From assembly GCA_904502105.1 (NCBI GenBank), contig CAJGDF010000006.1, forward strand, positions 1 to 16,749: a DNA stretch of 16,749 nucleotides, given 5' to 3'. Position 1 is the first letter of the stretch. The number at the start of each line of letters is the position of its first letter. The notes beneath the pieces are model-generated. The model had not been told where the DNA came from and ran no database searches. It saw only the letters and a program-made list of their open reading frames with translations. Both the position numbers and the translations under genes were made by a program. This document shows, in pieces, positions 1-6,336 of this stretch. Source of the stretch: an uncultured Clostridia bacterium. Lineage in GTDB: Bacteria > Bacillota > Clostridia > Oscillospirales > UBA644.

Positions 1-230
1 TCGGCAGTTTATCGGCGAATATAATATCAATGAAACCGCATGTTTCAATATCACTTTTTTTGCACAGCAAAAATTATGCACTGCAAAAATATAACTCCGT
101 CACAGACGGAATATCACTAAAATAACAGTGTTACGTGAGTTTGAATCTATACGCAAATCTTCTAAAACCCCCTTTTTCGTTTTTCAGTTATATATGCACT
201 TATGTGCGTGATATTTGCTTTATAAAATCA

Positions 231-266
231 AAAGAAGACAGGTCAAAACTTGTCTTCTTTATTTTT
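231..266 (+). terminator. Rho-independent terminator
   Basis: A 10-bp perfect stem (AAAGAAGACA at 231-240 with TGTCTTCTTT at 251-260) is extended inward by a G:T and a G:C pair and closed by a six-base loop. It is followed by ATTTTT. It would end a plus-strand transcript entering from the left of the window. Confidence 0.75.
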
Positions 267-298
267 CCCGAAAAAAAGTTAATTCAAAACAAACATCA

Positions 299-327
299 TT
301 GACAAACGCCGCAATAAGATGTAAAAT
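299..327 (+). promoter_or_regulatory. Sigma-A promoter of the M50-like peptidase gene
   Basis: TTGACA at 299-304 is a perfect -35 box. A 17-bp spacer separates it from TAAAAT at 322-327 (five of six consensus bases). Transcription would start near 334, leaving a leader of about 22 bases with AAGG ahead of the ATG at 356. Confidence 0.75.
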
Positions 328-355
328 AATAAAAAAACAAAGGTCGTTATTTTAA

Positions 356-1480
356 ATGAGCAAACAGAAAAAGAAATTCAAATTCAGGCAGATCATTTCA
401 ACACTTTTCTTCCTCGGGATAGGCATGTTCTGCGGCTTTTTTATAGGTATGATAATAGGACAAAATTTTGATGCCGAAAAACCTATCGGGCAAACGCTTC
501 TGATCGCGGGCGGACTGTTTTTTGCGATGTATGCGGCGATCCTTATTCAGATTATCATTCACGAGGCAGGGCATCTTGTTTTCGGTCTGATGTCGGGCTA
601 TAAATTCAGCGTATTCCGCATTTTCAGCCTTACGTTCGTAAAAGAAGGCGGCAAGATCAGAACAAAACGCCTTTCGATTGCGGGAACAGGCGGTCAATGC
701 CTGATGTCCCCTCCGGATATGATCGACGGCAAGATACCCGTAACGCTTTACAATCTCGGCGGTTCGATAATGAATATTATTGCATCAACGGTTTTTCTCG
801 GGCTTTACTTTGCGCTGAAAAATGTGCCGTTTGTTTCAACAGTAATGATATTTTTCGCTGCTATCGGCTATATTTTCGCTATAATGAACGGTGTTCCGAT
901 GCGAATGGGAACGATAGACAATGACGGTTACAACGCTTTTTCCATGTCCAAAAGCCCGGAAGCAATGCGCGCTTTCTGGGTGCAGATGAAAATTAACGAA
1001 CAGACTGCGAGCGGCGTCCGGCTCAAGGATCTGCCCGATGAATGGTTTAAACTGCCGTCTGACGAAGATATGAAAAACAGCATGGTTGCAACTCTCGGAG
1101 TTTTTATCTGCAACAGACTTATGGATAAGGAAAACTTTGAAGAAGCCGACAAATTGATGAAACATATGCTCTCTATCGAAAGCGGAATGGTAGGTCTTCA
1201 CAGAAATCTGATGATCTGCGACCGTATTTATATTGAACTTATCACGGAAAACCGCAAGGAAATCATTGATGAGATGTTAAACAATGAGCAGAAAAAATTT
1301 ATGAAGCAGATGAAAAATTTCCCGTCTGTTCTTCGAACACAATACGTTCACGCTCTGCTCTGCGAAAACGACACCGCAAAAGCCGAAAATATCAAAACGC
1401 AGTTTGAAAATATCGCAAAAACATACCCCTACCCCAGCGATGTTCAAGCCGAACGGGAATTGATGATGAACGTAAAATAA
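356..1480 (+). CDS. M50 (site-2-protease-like) membrane metallopeptidase
   Basis: Protein of 374 residues. Hydrophobic segments at about 13-34, 47-68, 134-152 and 158-178 suggest four membrane helices. At the end of the second lies HEAGH (residues 69-73), the HExxH zinc motif in the membrane-edge position typical of M50 site-2 proteases. NDG at 189-191 (in IDNDGYNA) is a plausible counterpart of the family's second NxPDG-type motif, which carries the third zinc ligand; that match is looser. From about residue 200 the protein is a soluble, helical, charged tail of some 170 residues of unknown role, perhaps repeat-like. No PDZ domain is visible. The gene has its own promoter and terminator, so it appears monocistronic and no substrate is suggested by neighbours. 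The fold class is fairly sure; the substrate is unknown. RseP/SpoIVFB-type roles are possible but not shown. Confidence 0.75.
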   Translation: MSKQKKKFKFRQIISTLFFLGIGMFCGFFIGMIIGQNFDAEKPIGQTLLIAGGLFFAMYAAILIQIIIHEAGHLVFGLMSGYKFSVFRIFSLTFVKEGGKIRTKRLSIAGTGGQCLMSPPDMIDGKIPVTLYNLGGSIMNIIASTVFLGLYFALKNVPFVSTVMIFFAAIGYIFAIMNGVPMRMGTIDNDGYNAFSMSKSPEAMRAFWVQMKINEQTASGVRLKDLPDEWFKLPSDEDMKNSMVATLGVFICNRLMDKENFEEADKLMKHMLSIESGMVGLHRNLMICDRIYIELITENRKEIIDEMLNNEQKKFMKQMKNFPSVLRTQYVHALLCENDTAKAENIKTQFENIAKTYPYPSDVQAERELMMNVK

Positions 1481-1494
1481 AATAATTTAAAATT

Positions 1495-1529
1495 GCGGCA
1501 CACCTCTTTATGAGGAGCGCCGCTTTTTT
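1495..1529 (+). terminator. Terminator after the M50-like gene
   Basis: GCGGC (1495-1499) pairs with GCCGC (1519-1523) and an inner CCTC pairs with GAGG, separated by a small internal loop. Six T residues follow at 1524-1529. The minus-strand side is also T-rich, so it may serve the convergent regulator gene as well. Confidence 0.8.
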
Positions 1530-1555
1530 GCTGTTCAGATATAACGTTTAACCGA

Positions 1556-2617
1556 TCATTTCAATAATTCTTTGAAATCATCACGATCGTGAAGAGGAGA
1601 AAAAATATCATCCATTATATTAATTTTAAACGTTTCGCTATACGAGGGCAGTACTTTTTCCGTGGGAATATTTGAGGGGAGAACAAGCAGATCAAAGTAC
1701 ATAGAAGTATAACGAAATTCTTCTTTATGATTATCGCAACGGTCACACTGAATGGAGTATTCTTTGTATTTTCTCAATTCATTAATTGCTTCATTGTATT
1801 TTTTTAACTTCACAAGCGTTATAGATTTTCTAAATGAGAGATCGACTAGATTGAAATAAAATTCGAAGTATTCTCCGTCAGGAATGATTATCTGCAATAT
1901 TTTTTCACAGTCTTCGACCGCAAGTACTTTATCCTCGGAACATTGATACATTCGAGTAAGAAGACCATGAACCGTTCTTTTCAATCTTTGCTGACGGTAC
2001 TTGCGTAATTCATCCCCTCGCAGGCAGTCTTCAAGAATATTTTCCTTTGTAACGTTGGGAGTTTCGGGTACTAATTCCGCATATTTTTTCGCTTCGTCAT
2101 AAAGTCCGATATAACTAAAAGAGCGAACAATCCCTCTTATCGCATCCAGTTTGATGTTTTGATCATTTGTATTTTCAATAACAGTTTCAAAACGGTGAAT
2201 GGCTTTTAGCATATCCTCTTCTTTATTCTCCGAATGTAACGCTCTGTTTGAAGTTGTCCACGCAAAATTACAAAGTGCTTTCATATCATCAGGATACTCG
2301 CGGACGATTATTTCTTCGGCTTTATATACAAGATAAAATCCGTCAAGCTCTCCGCCGTTGATCCATGCTTGACGCAGATTTTCTTCCAGTTCAGCCCTAC
2401 GCAGATCCATTGCGACCGGAGTCAAACCAAGCAATTCATCAGCAGATACTTTTAAGATTCTTGTCAGAGGACCGATCAGAGAAAGATCGGGCATCGATAG
2501 TCCACACTCCCACTTGCTTACCGCCTTATATGTTACGCCGAGAAAATCAGCCAGAACCTCCTGAGTAAGATCGTTTTTCTTTCTTAATTCTCTTATCCTT
2601 TGACCGATATTATTCAT
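1556..2617 (-). CDS. XRE-family regulator with C-terminal TPR-like helical domain
   Basis: Protein of 353 residues. Residues 4-65 form a Cro/C1-type helix-turn-helix domain (IRELRKKNDLTQEVLADFLG followed by VSKWECG and a DLSLIGPLTRIL helix). The rest is helical, with repeated YDEAKKYAE- and YNEAINELRKY-like segments resembling tetratricopeptide repeats. Such proteins are often peptide- or signal-responsive regulators, but no ligand can be inferred here. The frame stays open for 27 codons upstream, yet I place the start at 2617: AGAGG lies about 8 bases ahead of this ATG, and the upstream extension runs across a good promoter (2665-2693). It is convergent with the M50-like gene and probably monocistronic. 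A Rap/PlcR-like peptide sensor is a possibility, but no peptide gene is visible next to it. Confidence 0.8.
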   Translation of the reverse strand: MNNIGQRIRELRKKNDLTQEVLADFLGVTYKAVSKWECGLSMPDLSLIGPLTRILKVSADELLGLTPVAMDLRRAELEENLRQAWINGGELDGFYLVYKAEEIIVREYPDDMKALCNFAWTTSNRALHSENKEEDMLKAIHRFETVIENTNDQNIKLDAIRGIVRSFSYIGLYDEAKKYAELVPETPNVTKENILEDCLRGDELRKYRQQRLKRTVHGLLTRMYQCSEDKVLAVEDCEKILQIIIPDGEYFEFYFNLVDLSFRKSITLVKLKKYNEAINELRKYKEYSIQCDRCDNHKEEFRYTSMYFDLLVLPSNIPTEKVLPSYSETFKINIMDDIFSPLHDRDDFKELLK

Positions 2618-2664
2618 GGTGATACCTCTCTTAAAAAAGTAAGCCGAGCCCTGCTTCCAAACAC

Positions 2665-2693
2665 AGTATAACACATATCTTTTTGAATTACAA
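2665..2693 (-). promoter_or_regulatory. Promoter of the XRE-TPR regulator
   Basis: Read on the minus strand: TTGTAA (2693-2688), a 17-bp spacer, then TATACT (2670-2665) preceded by TGT, which gives an extended -10. The start would be near 2658, about 40 bases ahead of the chosen ATG. This is the main argument against the longer upstream start. Confidence 0.65.
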
Positions 2694-2741
2694 CCCACGC
2701 TTTATCGAGCAGAACTCCCCTGCAAAGAGAGGTTACGACAT

Positions 2742-2774
2742 AAAAAAAGATTCCTCGGCGATAAACCGAGGAAT
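2742..2774 (-). terminator. Terminator of the Gfo/Idh/MocA gene
   Basis: On the minus strand, AATTCCTCGG (from 2774) pairs with CCGAGGAAT (ending at 2750) in a stem of about 9 bp with a seven-base loop, followed by seven T residues (2748-2742). It lies some 45 bases past the stop codon at 2821 and separates that gene from the XRE-TPR gene. Confidence 0.85.
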
Positions 2775-2820
2775 TTACGATATTATTTTCAGATGTTTTA
2801 ACGTTCTTTAACCAGTTCTC

Positions 2821-3789
2821 TTATTTTGCAGCATTAACCTTATAAGTTTCTTCGAGGAGTCTGGTAAGTTCGATGCCGACTTTTGTGCCGAATTCTTCGG
2901 GCACGGGTTCATTGTTAAGGCAAACGTCTACGAAGCGGTCGAGGGGATACGGACCGTGGGCGGGAAGTTTGGGAGAAATAAAGCCGTTCTGATATTCTTC
3001 GGTCTTGAAGTTTTTGAATTTAACATCGCCGTCAACAGAAAGAAGGACACCCTTTGTGCCGTGAACCTCGATCATATACGGAGAGCTGTAAGAAATGAAG
3101 GATGTTTCGGAAATACCGGTAGCGCCGTTTTCGAATTCGATAAGAGCAGCTGCATTTTCATCAACACCTTTGCGGAACGGTGCAGAGTAAACAGCCGCAT
3201 AATTCTTGGGTTTGCCGAGGAACATCGAAAGAAGGTACATACCGTGGCATCCGAGGTCCATCATAGCGCCGCCGCCTGCGGTTGATTCATCATACCAGTA
3301 TTCGGGGAGCCAGCCACCGCTCATACCGTTGTGAGCATTACGTACACGGACGAGAGTAACGTCGCCGAAATCTCCGTTATCGATAGCTTTTTTGATAAAC
3401 TGAACATCGGGTCTGGATTTATGGGGCAGAGAGAGCATGAATTTAACGTTATTTTTCTGAATTGCTTCTTCGATAGCGAGGCAGTCCTCAACGGTGGTAG
3501 CCATAGCTTTTTCAGAATAAATATGTTTGCCTGCGTTTGCGGCTTTTATAAGAACATCTTTGTGCATGGTTGTGGGAGTGCAGCAGCAAACGGCATCGAT
3601 ATCTTTTCTTGCAAGAAGGGTATCGAGATCGGCAACGAATTCAACACCGAGCTGTTCAGCCCATTTTGCGCCTGCAACGGGATCCTCGTCCCAAACTGCG
3701 ACAATATTGGCTTTTCCGGTTCTTCTGAAATCGTTCGCGTAGCCATTGGCATGAACGTGCCAACGTGAAAGCATAGCAATGTTAAGCAT
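2821..3789 (-). CDS. Gfo/Idh/MocA-family NAD(P)-dependent oxidoreductase
   Basis: Protein of 322 residues, normal for the family. The N-terminal Rossmann domain (about 1-120) is followed by the sugar-binding/catalytic alpha-beta domain. Family signatures are HIYSEKAM (89-96, the EKP-like lysine motif) and GGGAMMDLGCHGMYLL (172-187), where D178 and H182 match the usual catalytic D-x-x-x-H pair. The first strand is unusual: MLNIAMLSRWHVHANGYA lacks the common GxGxxG. Such enzymes oxidise or reduce sugars, inositols or related polyols with NAD(P). The substrate cannot be told from sequence and no sugar transporter is adjacent. The start at 3789 is set by AGGAGG at 3802-3797, seven bases upstream; a longer start 14 codons earlier would place that site inside the gene. 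It has its own promoter and terminator. Confidence 0.85.
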   Translation of the reverse strand: MLNIAMLSRWHVHANGYANDFRRTGKANIVAVWDEDPVAGAKWAEQLGVEFVADLDTLLARKDIDAVCCCTPTTMHKDVLIKAANAGKHIYSEKAMATTVEDCLAIEEAIQKNNVKFMLSLPHKSRPDVQFIKKAIDNGDFGDVTLVRVRNAHNGMSGGWLPEYWYDESTAGGGAMMDLGCHGMYLLSMFLGKPKNYAAVYSAPFRKGVDENAAALIEFENGATGISETSFISYSSPYMIEVHGTKGVLLSVDGDVKFKNFKTEEYQNGFISPKLPAHGPYPLDRFVDVCLNNEPVPEEFGTKVGIELTRLLEETYKVNAAK

Positions 3790-3830
3790 AAAAAATCCTC
3801 CTGACGATTTTTCGTAACATAATTTATTCA

Positions 3831-3859
3831 ATTATACATTATCGAAACATCTTTGTCAA
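3831..3859 (-). promoter_or_regulatory. Consensus promoter of the oxidoreductase gene with inverted repeat
   Basis: On the minus strand TTGACA (3859-3854), exactly 17 bp, then TATAAT (3836-3831): both boxes are perfect. An inverted repeat ATAATT-5-AATTAT spans 3819-3835, overlapping the -10 box and the start site, and is a candidate operator, although very AT-rich. Confidence 0.8.
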
Positions 3860-3865
3860 GCCTTT

Positions 3866-4159
3866 TCAGCATGCCTCCGATTTATTTTTCATGGCGCAAA
3901 GTTCATTGTTTACAGCTTCGCAAAGCCTGTCGAGGCGCCTGTAAACAGTTGCGGGTGAAATAAAGAATTCTATCGCAACGGAATTGGCATTACGTCTGCC
4001 GTTCTCAAAGAAAAAAGTGAAAAGCTTATCATACTCCCTCCTCATTTTCGGATCGGCTTTTTTCAACGCGCGTTCGACCGCCTCACGTTCAAATAAATCG
4101 GGAGAAGTGTTTGAATAATACATCTTTACAAGCTCGGCGCAATACTTTTTACTGTACAT
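3866..4159 (-). CDS. Small helix-turn-helix protein, phage late-regulator-like
   Basis: About 97 residues from the ATG at 4159. The C-terminal part (about 57-85, NANSVAIEFFISPATVYRRL) has the pattern of a helix-turn-helix with a recognition helix, similar to region 4 of sigma factors and to small phage regulators of the ArpU/RinA type. The N-terminal half is charged and helical. The frame is open further to a TTG at 4192; GGAGG lies 18 bases before the ATG, so the exact start is uncertain. It is divergent from the XRE repressor and sits at the edge of the phage-like island. It may be a relic of prophage gene control or a host regulator. The function is inferred from fold pattern only, and the targets are unknown. 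Confidence 0.6.
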   Translation of the reverse strand: MYSKKYCAELVKMYYSNTSPDLFEREAVERALKKADPKMRREYDKLFTFFFENGRRNANSVAIEFFISPATVYRRLDRLCEAVNNELCAMKNKSEAC

Positions 4160-4232
4160 CAAAATAAAACTGTAACACCTCCGTTTATACAATATTACGT
4201 GAAATTTTTCTCAAAAAAACACAAAAAGACTC

Positions 4233-4261
4233 TTGACAAATCACTTAAAGTGAGATATAAT
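4233..4261 (+). promoter_or_regulatory. Perfect sigma-A promoter with repressor operator in the spacer
   Basis: TTGACA (4233-4238), a 17-bp spacer and TATAAT (4256-4261) match consensus exactly. The spacer contains the 13-base palindrome TCACTTAAAGTGA (4241-4253), symmetric except for its central base. A protein bound there would block RNA polymerase, so autorepression by the XRE protein encoded just downstream is the likely role. Since the promoter lies inside the longer open frame upstream, it also argues for the ATG at 4307. Confidence 0.85.
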
Positions 4262-4306
4262 ATTAATAATAGGTCTCATACTACCGCCGAAAGGATTGAA
4301 AATATA

Positions 4307-4687
4307 ATGTCATTTAACCTTAAATTACGTGCTCTCAGAAAGAGAAAAGGCATGCCTCAGCGTGAGCTTGCAAAAGAGCTTGGCGTTGCGCTCAGCACCA
4401 TTGCGATGTGGGAAACCGCAAACAGAGAGCCCGATCTTGCTACCATCAGAAAGATCGCCGATTATTTCAACGTATCCATCGAAGAACTTGTCAATGACGA
4501 TATAGAGCTCGGCTATGAGAACTATAATCTTAAAAACAATGCACGTTTTGACGAAGAGATAATCTCTTTGAGAAATATGCTTCATTCCCGCCCCGAAATG
4601 CAGATGCTTTTTTCTGTTTCAAAGAGTGCGAGCAAGGAAGATATTGAAAAAGCAATAAGAATAATAGAGGCGCTCAAACAGTCATAA
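4307..4687 (+). CDS. XRE/C1-type phage-like repressor
   Basis: Protein of 126 residues. Residues 5-62 form a canonical Cro/C1 helix-turn-helix: LRALRKRKGMPQRELAKELG, then VALSTIAMWETANREPDLAT (the recognition helix region), then IRKIADYFNVSIEELV. The C-terminal half is acidic and helical (NMLHSRPEMQMLFSVSKSAS, then EDIEKAIRIIEAL), a pattern common in short repressors of temperate phages and ICEs, probably for oligomerisation. AAGGA at 4291-4295 precedes the ATG; upstream codons lie over the promoter and are not used. The gene runs directly into the ImmA-like gene with one base between, the usual repressor/anti-repressor-protease pairing of mobile elements. It likely represses its own promoter through the palindrome at 4241-4253 and perhaps the lysis operon or the divergent gene. 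Confidence 0.85.
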   Translation: MSFNLKLRALRKRKGMPQRELAKELGVALSTIAMWETANREPDLATIRKIADYFNVSIEELVNDDIELGYENYNLKNNARFDEEIISLRNMLHSRPEMQMLFSVSKSASKEDIEKAIRIIEALKQS

Positions 4688-4688
4688 A

Positions 4689-4901
4689 ATGGAAGAAGTA
4701 TACGTAAGACTCGTCCGTCTTCCGTCCACGATATACGGAGTTACCGTAAAGGACGAAAACGGTGATTACAATGTTTATATAAATTCAAATTTATCGGTTT
4801 CGGCTCAGGACAGAGCGTTAAAGCACGAACTAAAGCACATTGAACGAGGCGATTTCTATTCCGATGCGGGAATAGAACAGCTCGAAGAAAATATGCCGTG
4901 A
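4689..4901 (+). CDS. Minimal ImmA/IrrE-like (M78) metallopeptidase domain
   Basis: Only 70 residues. HELKH at 46-50 followed by IERGDF matches the HExxH zinc motif and the downstream ERGDF/H region of ImmA/IrrE proteins, which cleave XRE repressors to lift repression in ICEBs1-type elements. Full-length ImmA proteins are usually about twice this size or more, so this is a stripped-down form covering mainly the strand preceding the motif (YNVYINSNLS) and the active-site helix. It starts one base after the repressor stop with no clear ribosome site of its own, so translational coupling is likely. Its stop codon directly abuts that of the convergent amidase-fold gene. It may be active, a regulatory remnant or an inactivated fragment; the third zinc ligand cannot be assigned. 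Confidence 0.7.
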   Translation: MEEVYVRLVRLPSTIYGVTVKDENGDYNVYINSNLSVSAQDRALKHELKHIERGDFYSDAGIEQLEENMP

Positions 4902-5456
4902 TCAGATCGGTCTTTTCTTAAAGAGTTCAATAATATCTTCGATCCTTACATTAAACGAATATTTTGAAGACAGAGCTGTCGCCGGGATGATATGGTTACC
5001 ATCGGGCGGCAGTTTTTTTCTGTAGAGACGGATAAATTTCATACTGATAAGACGAAGGAGCGAGGCGGCGGCAAGCAACTGTTCATCGGTAGCATCCTCT
5101 CCCTCAAAAAGAATCGAAACGGAATAGAGCGAAACATTCACGGGGCGGCACGAAACAAGGCCTTTTGCTTTTGCATAATAATTTTCACTTTCAGACAGTG
5201 AGGACGTTGTGAAATACGAAGAACTGTCCGACACGGAAATATAATTAAGCACGGAGCCGTCACGCAAAATAACGTAATGGGGCGCCTTGCCGTAATCTCC
5301 GTCGATAAATTTTTTATGAAAGTTTTTATCTGTAACACAGCCGAAGATCACGGTATCGGGTACATGCCCCTTTCTGCCGATAACAATGTTGGGGCACAGT
5401 ATCTGACTGATCTTCAAAACATGATCGTATGTACGTTTTTCAAGATTTTCCGTCAT
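4902..5456 (-). CDS. Amidase_2-fold protein, probably catalytically inactive
   Basis: Protein of 184 residues with the layout of phage N-acetylmuramoyl-L-alanine amidases (T7 lysozyme/AmpD fold). Family-like blocks are PHYVILRDGSVLNYISV (59-75), NVSLYSVSILFEG (107-119), the helix DEQLLAAASLLRLI (124-137) and NHIIPATALSSKYSF (154-168). The zinc site looks broken: the first His, normally in an IHHTA-like motif, is replaced at VIFGCVTD (36-43), and the last ligand, normally D or C in a DPG-like motif, is replaced by SSKYS. Only H155 fits a ligand position. The protein may bind peptidoglycan or help a partner without cutting. It is the last gene of the minus-strand lysis operon and overlaps the holin gene by ATGA. 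Fold confidence is moderate to high; loss of activity is an inference. Confidence 0.7.
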   Translation of the reverse strand: MTENLEKRTYDHVLKISQILCPNIVIGRKGHVPDTVIFGCVTDKNFHKKFIDGDYGKAPHYVILRDGSVLNYISVSDSSSYFTTSSLSESENYYAKAKGLVSCRPVNVSLYSVSILFEGEDATDEQLLAAASLLRLISMKFIRLYRKKLPPDGNHIIPATALSSKYSFNVRIEDIIELFKKRPI

Positions 5457-5695
5457 TCTCCGAGATCCGTCTCCTCTTTGACCGAGTCAAATTCGCCGCT
5501 GTCCACGGCTTCTTTATCTACCGCACCCTCGGCAAGCATATAAACAGCAATAGCCCCTATTCCCGTAACGATAACGACCACCTGCTCGCTTTTAAGCTCG
5601 GGGACGCCAAAAGCTGTTAAAACAGAAAGAATCAGCGCGGCAAGCATTGCCCAGAATTTTCTTGAAGAAAGCTTTCTTTTCCAATCTATTTTCAT
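5453..5695 (-). CDS. Phage holin, phi-LC3-like
   Basis: Protein of 80 residues. It begins with a basic, tryptophan-bearing stretch (MKIDWKRKLSSRKFW) as in phi-LC3 family holins, followed by two hydrophobic segments at about 15-31 and 38-54, then an acidic soluble tail (DKEAVDSGEFDSVKEETDLG). Small size, two membrane segments and charged ends match class II holins, which form the membrane lesion that releases endolysin. Its start overlaps the stop of the NlpC/P60 gene by ATGA, and its stop overlaps the next start the same way, so these proteins are translationally coupled. Placement between two lytic-enzyme-type genes supports the call. Confidence 0.8.
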   Translation of the reverse strand: MKIDWKRKLSSRKFWAMLAALILSVLTAFGVPELKSEQVVVIVTGIGAIAVYMLAEGAVDKEAVDSGEFDSVKEETDLGE

Positions 5696-6279
5696 TTCAG
5701 TTTATCTCTCCTTGTTATTAATTTCTTGAAAATATCTTTTATTTTAGGTTTAACATATATTTTTTTGACCGGTCGGTCGTCTTCATATTGAACATCGGGC
5801 GCAAAGAACCAATCTGTCCATCCCGCAGCGGTAAGCTTTGTTAAAACAACTCCGTCGCCGCGCGAGCCGAGTGTACACTCTATAACATCTCCGTTTCCGA
5901 CATAAACACCGATGTGTCCTTTTTTATAAACAACTATACCCGGGATTTCGGGCATCTGAGAAATTTTTCCGCTTCTTTTTGAGGCTTTTTTCATGCTCTC
6001 CGTTCCGTAATCGTTAAGTGCGGAATATTTAAGTTTATTTCCGAATCCGCCCCAGAAGTAATTTTTAATAAGCCCTGCGCAGTCACACGCATACCACTCA
6101 CCGCTGTCCGAAAGAATCTGTAAATAATCCTTCCTCGCGGAGCTGAATCGGTTCGGGTACTGTTTGGATTTGCGTTCAATAAGATCAGCCGTAAGCCTTT
6201 GACCGTAACAGCCCCACATATAAACAGTATTTGCATTCAACATCTTTTCGCAATTCAGAACAAGCTCTCTACCTGTCAT
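5692..6279 (-). CDS. NlpC/P60 peptidoglycan endopeptidase (endolysin-like)
   Basis: About 195 residues from the ATG at 6279. CDCAGLIKNYFWGG (65-78) carries the NlpC/P60 nucleophile Cys67 in D-C-A-G-L; KKGHIGVYVGNG (119-130) carries the catalytic His122; a polar third residue is likely in VIECT (132-136). The N-terminal part (MTGRELVLNCEKM, then VYMWGCYGQRL) resembles Clostridia phage lysins that cleave between D-Glu and meso-DAP in stem peptides. The basic tail (KPKIKDIFKKLITRRDKLK) may associate with membrane or wall. No signal peptide is seen, so export would depend on the holins. An in-frame ATG at 6321 would add 14 residues; neither start has a good ribosome site, and a strong hairpin (6291-6312) lies between them. 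I chose 6279 from the usual family N-terminus. Confidence 0.8.
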   Translation of the reverse strand: MTGRELVLNCEKMLNANTVYMWGCYGQRLTADLIERKSKQYPNRFSSARKDYLQILSDSGEWYACDCAGLIKNYFWGGFGNKLKYSALNDYGTESMKKASKRSGKISQMPEIPGIVVYKKGHIGVYVGNGDVIECTLGSRGDGVVLTKLTAAGWTDWFFAPDVQYEDDRPVKKIYVKPKIKDIFKKLITRRDKLK

Positions 6280-6336
6280 AATAAAACCGTATCTTTCGGA
6301 ATACCGAAAGATTCCTTTCATAAATAATGATTTTGA

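Larger units (their letters stand above)
1..355. other. Intergenic region before the first gene
   Basis: This 355-base stretch holds no convincing complete gene. It contains a strong terminator at 231-266 and a sigma-A promoter at 299-327. The first 94 bases are open in one plus frame for 30 codons and could be the tail of a gene that begins outside the window, but nothing recognisable is encoded. The remainder is AT-rich with only small hairpins, such as TCCGT/ACGGA at 96-110. Confidence 0.6.

Noticed and set aside
2..94. Possible C-terminal tail (30 codons) of a gene entering from the left
   Set aside because: No recognisable motif, two plus frames are open here, and the stretch is too short to judge in AT-rich DNA.
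2618..2698. Longer N-terminus for the XRE-TPR regulator
   Set aside because: The extra codons lie over a good extended -10 promoter and lack a ribosome site, while the ATG at 2617 has AGAGG.
4160..4192. TTG start adding 11 residues to the small HTH protein
   Set aside because: The GGAGG would fall inside the coding region. The ATG at 4159 is simpler, although the spacing of 18 bases leaves doubt.
4164..4195. Minus-strand promoter TTGAGA/TGTATA for the small HTH gene
   Set aside because: Both boxes are poor and the predicted start would fall at the ribosome site, leaving almost no leader.
4199..4306. Longer N-terminus for the XRE repressor
   Set aside because: It would contain the gene's own perfect promoter and operator; the helix-turn-helix begins right after the ATG at 4307.
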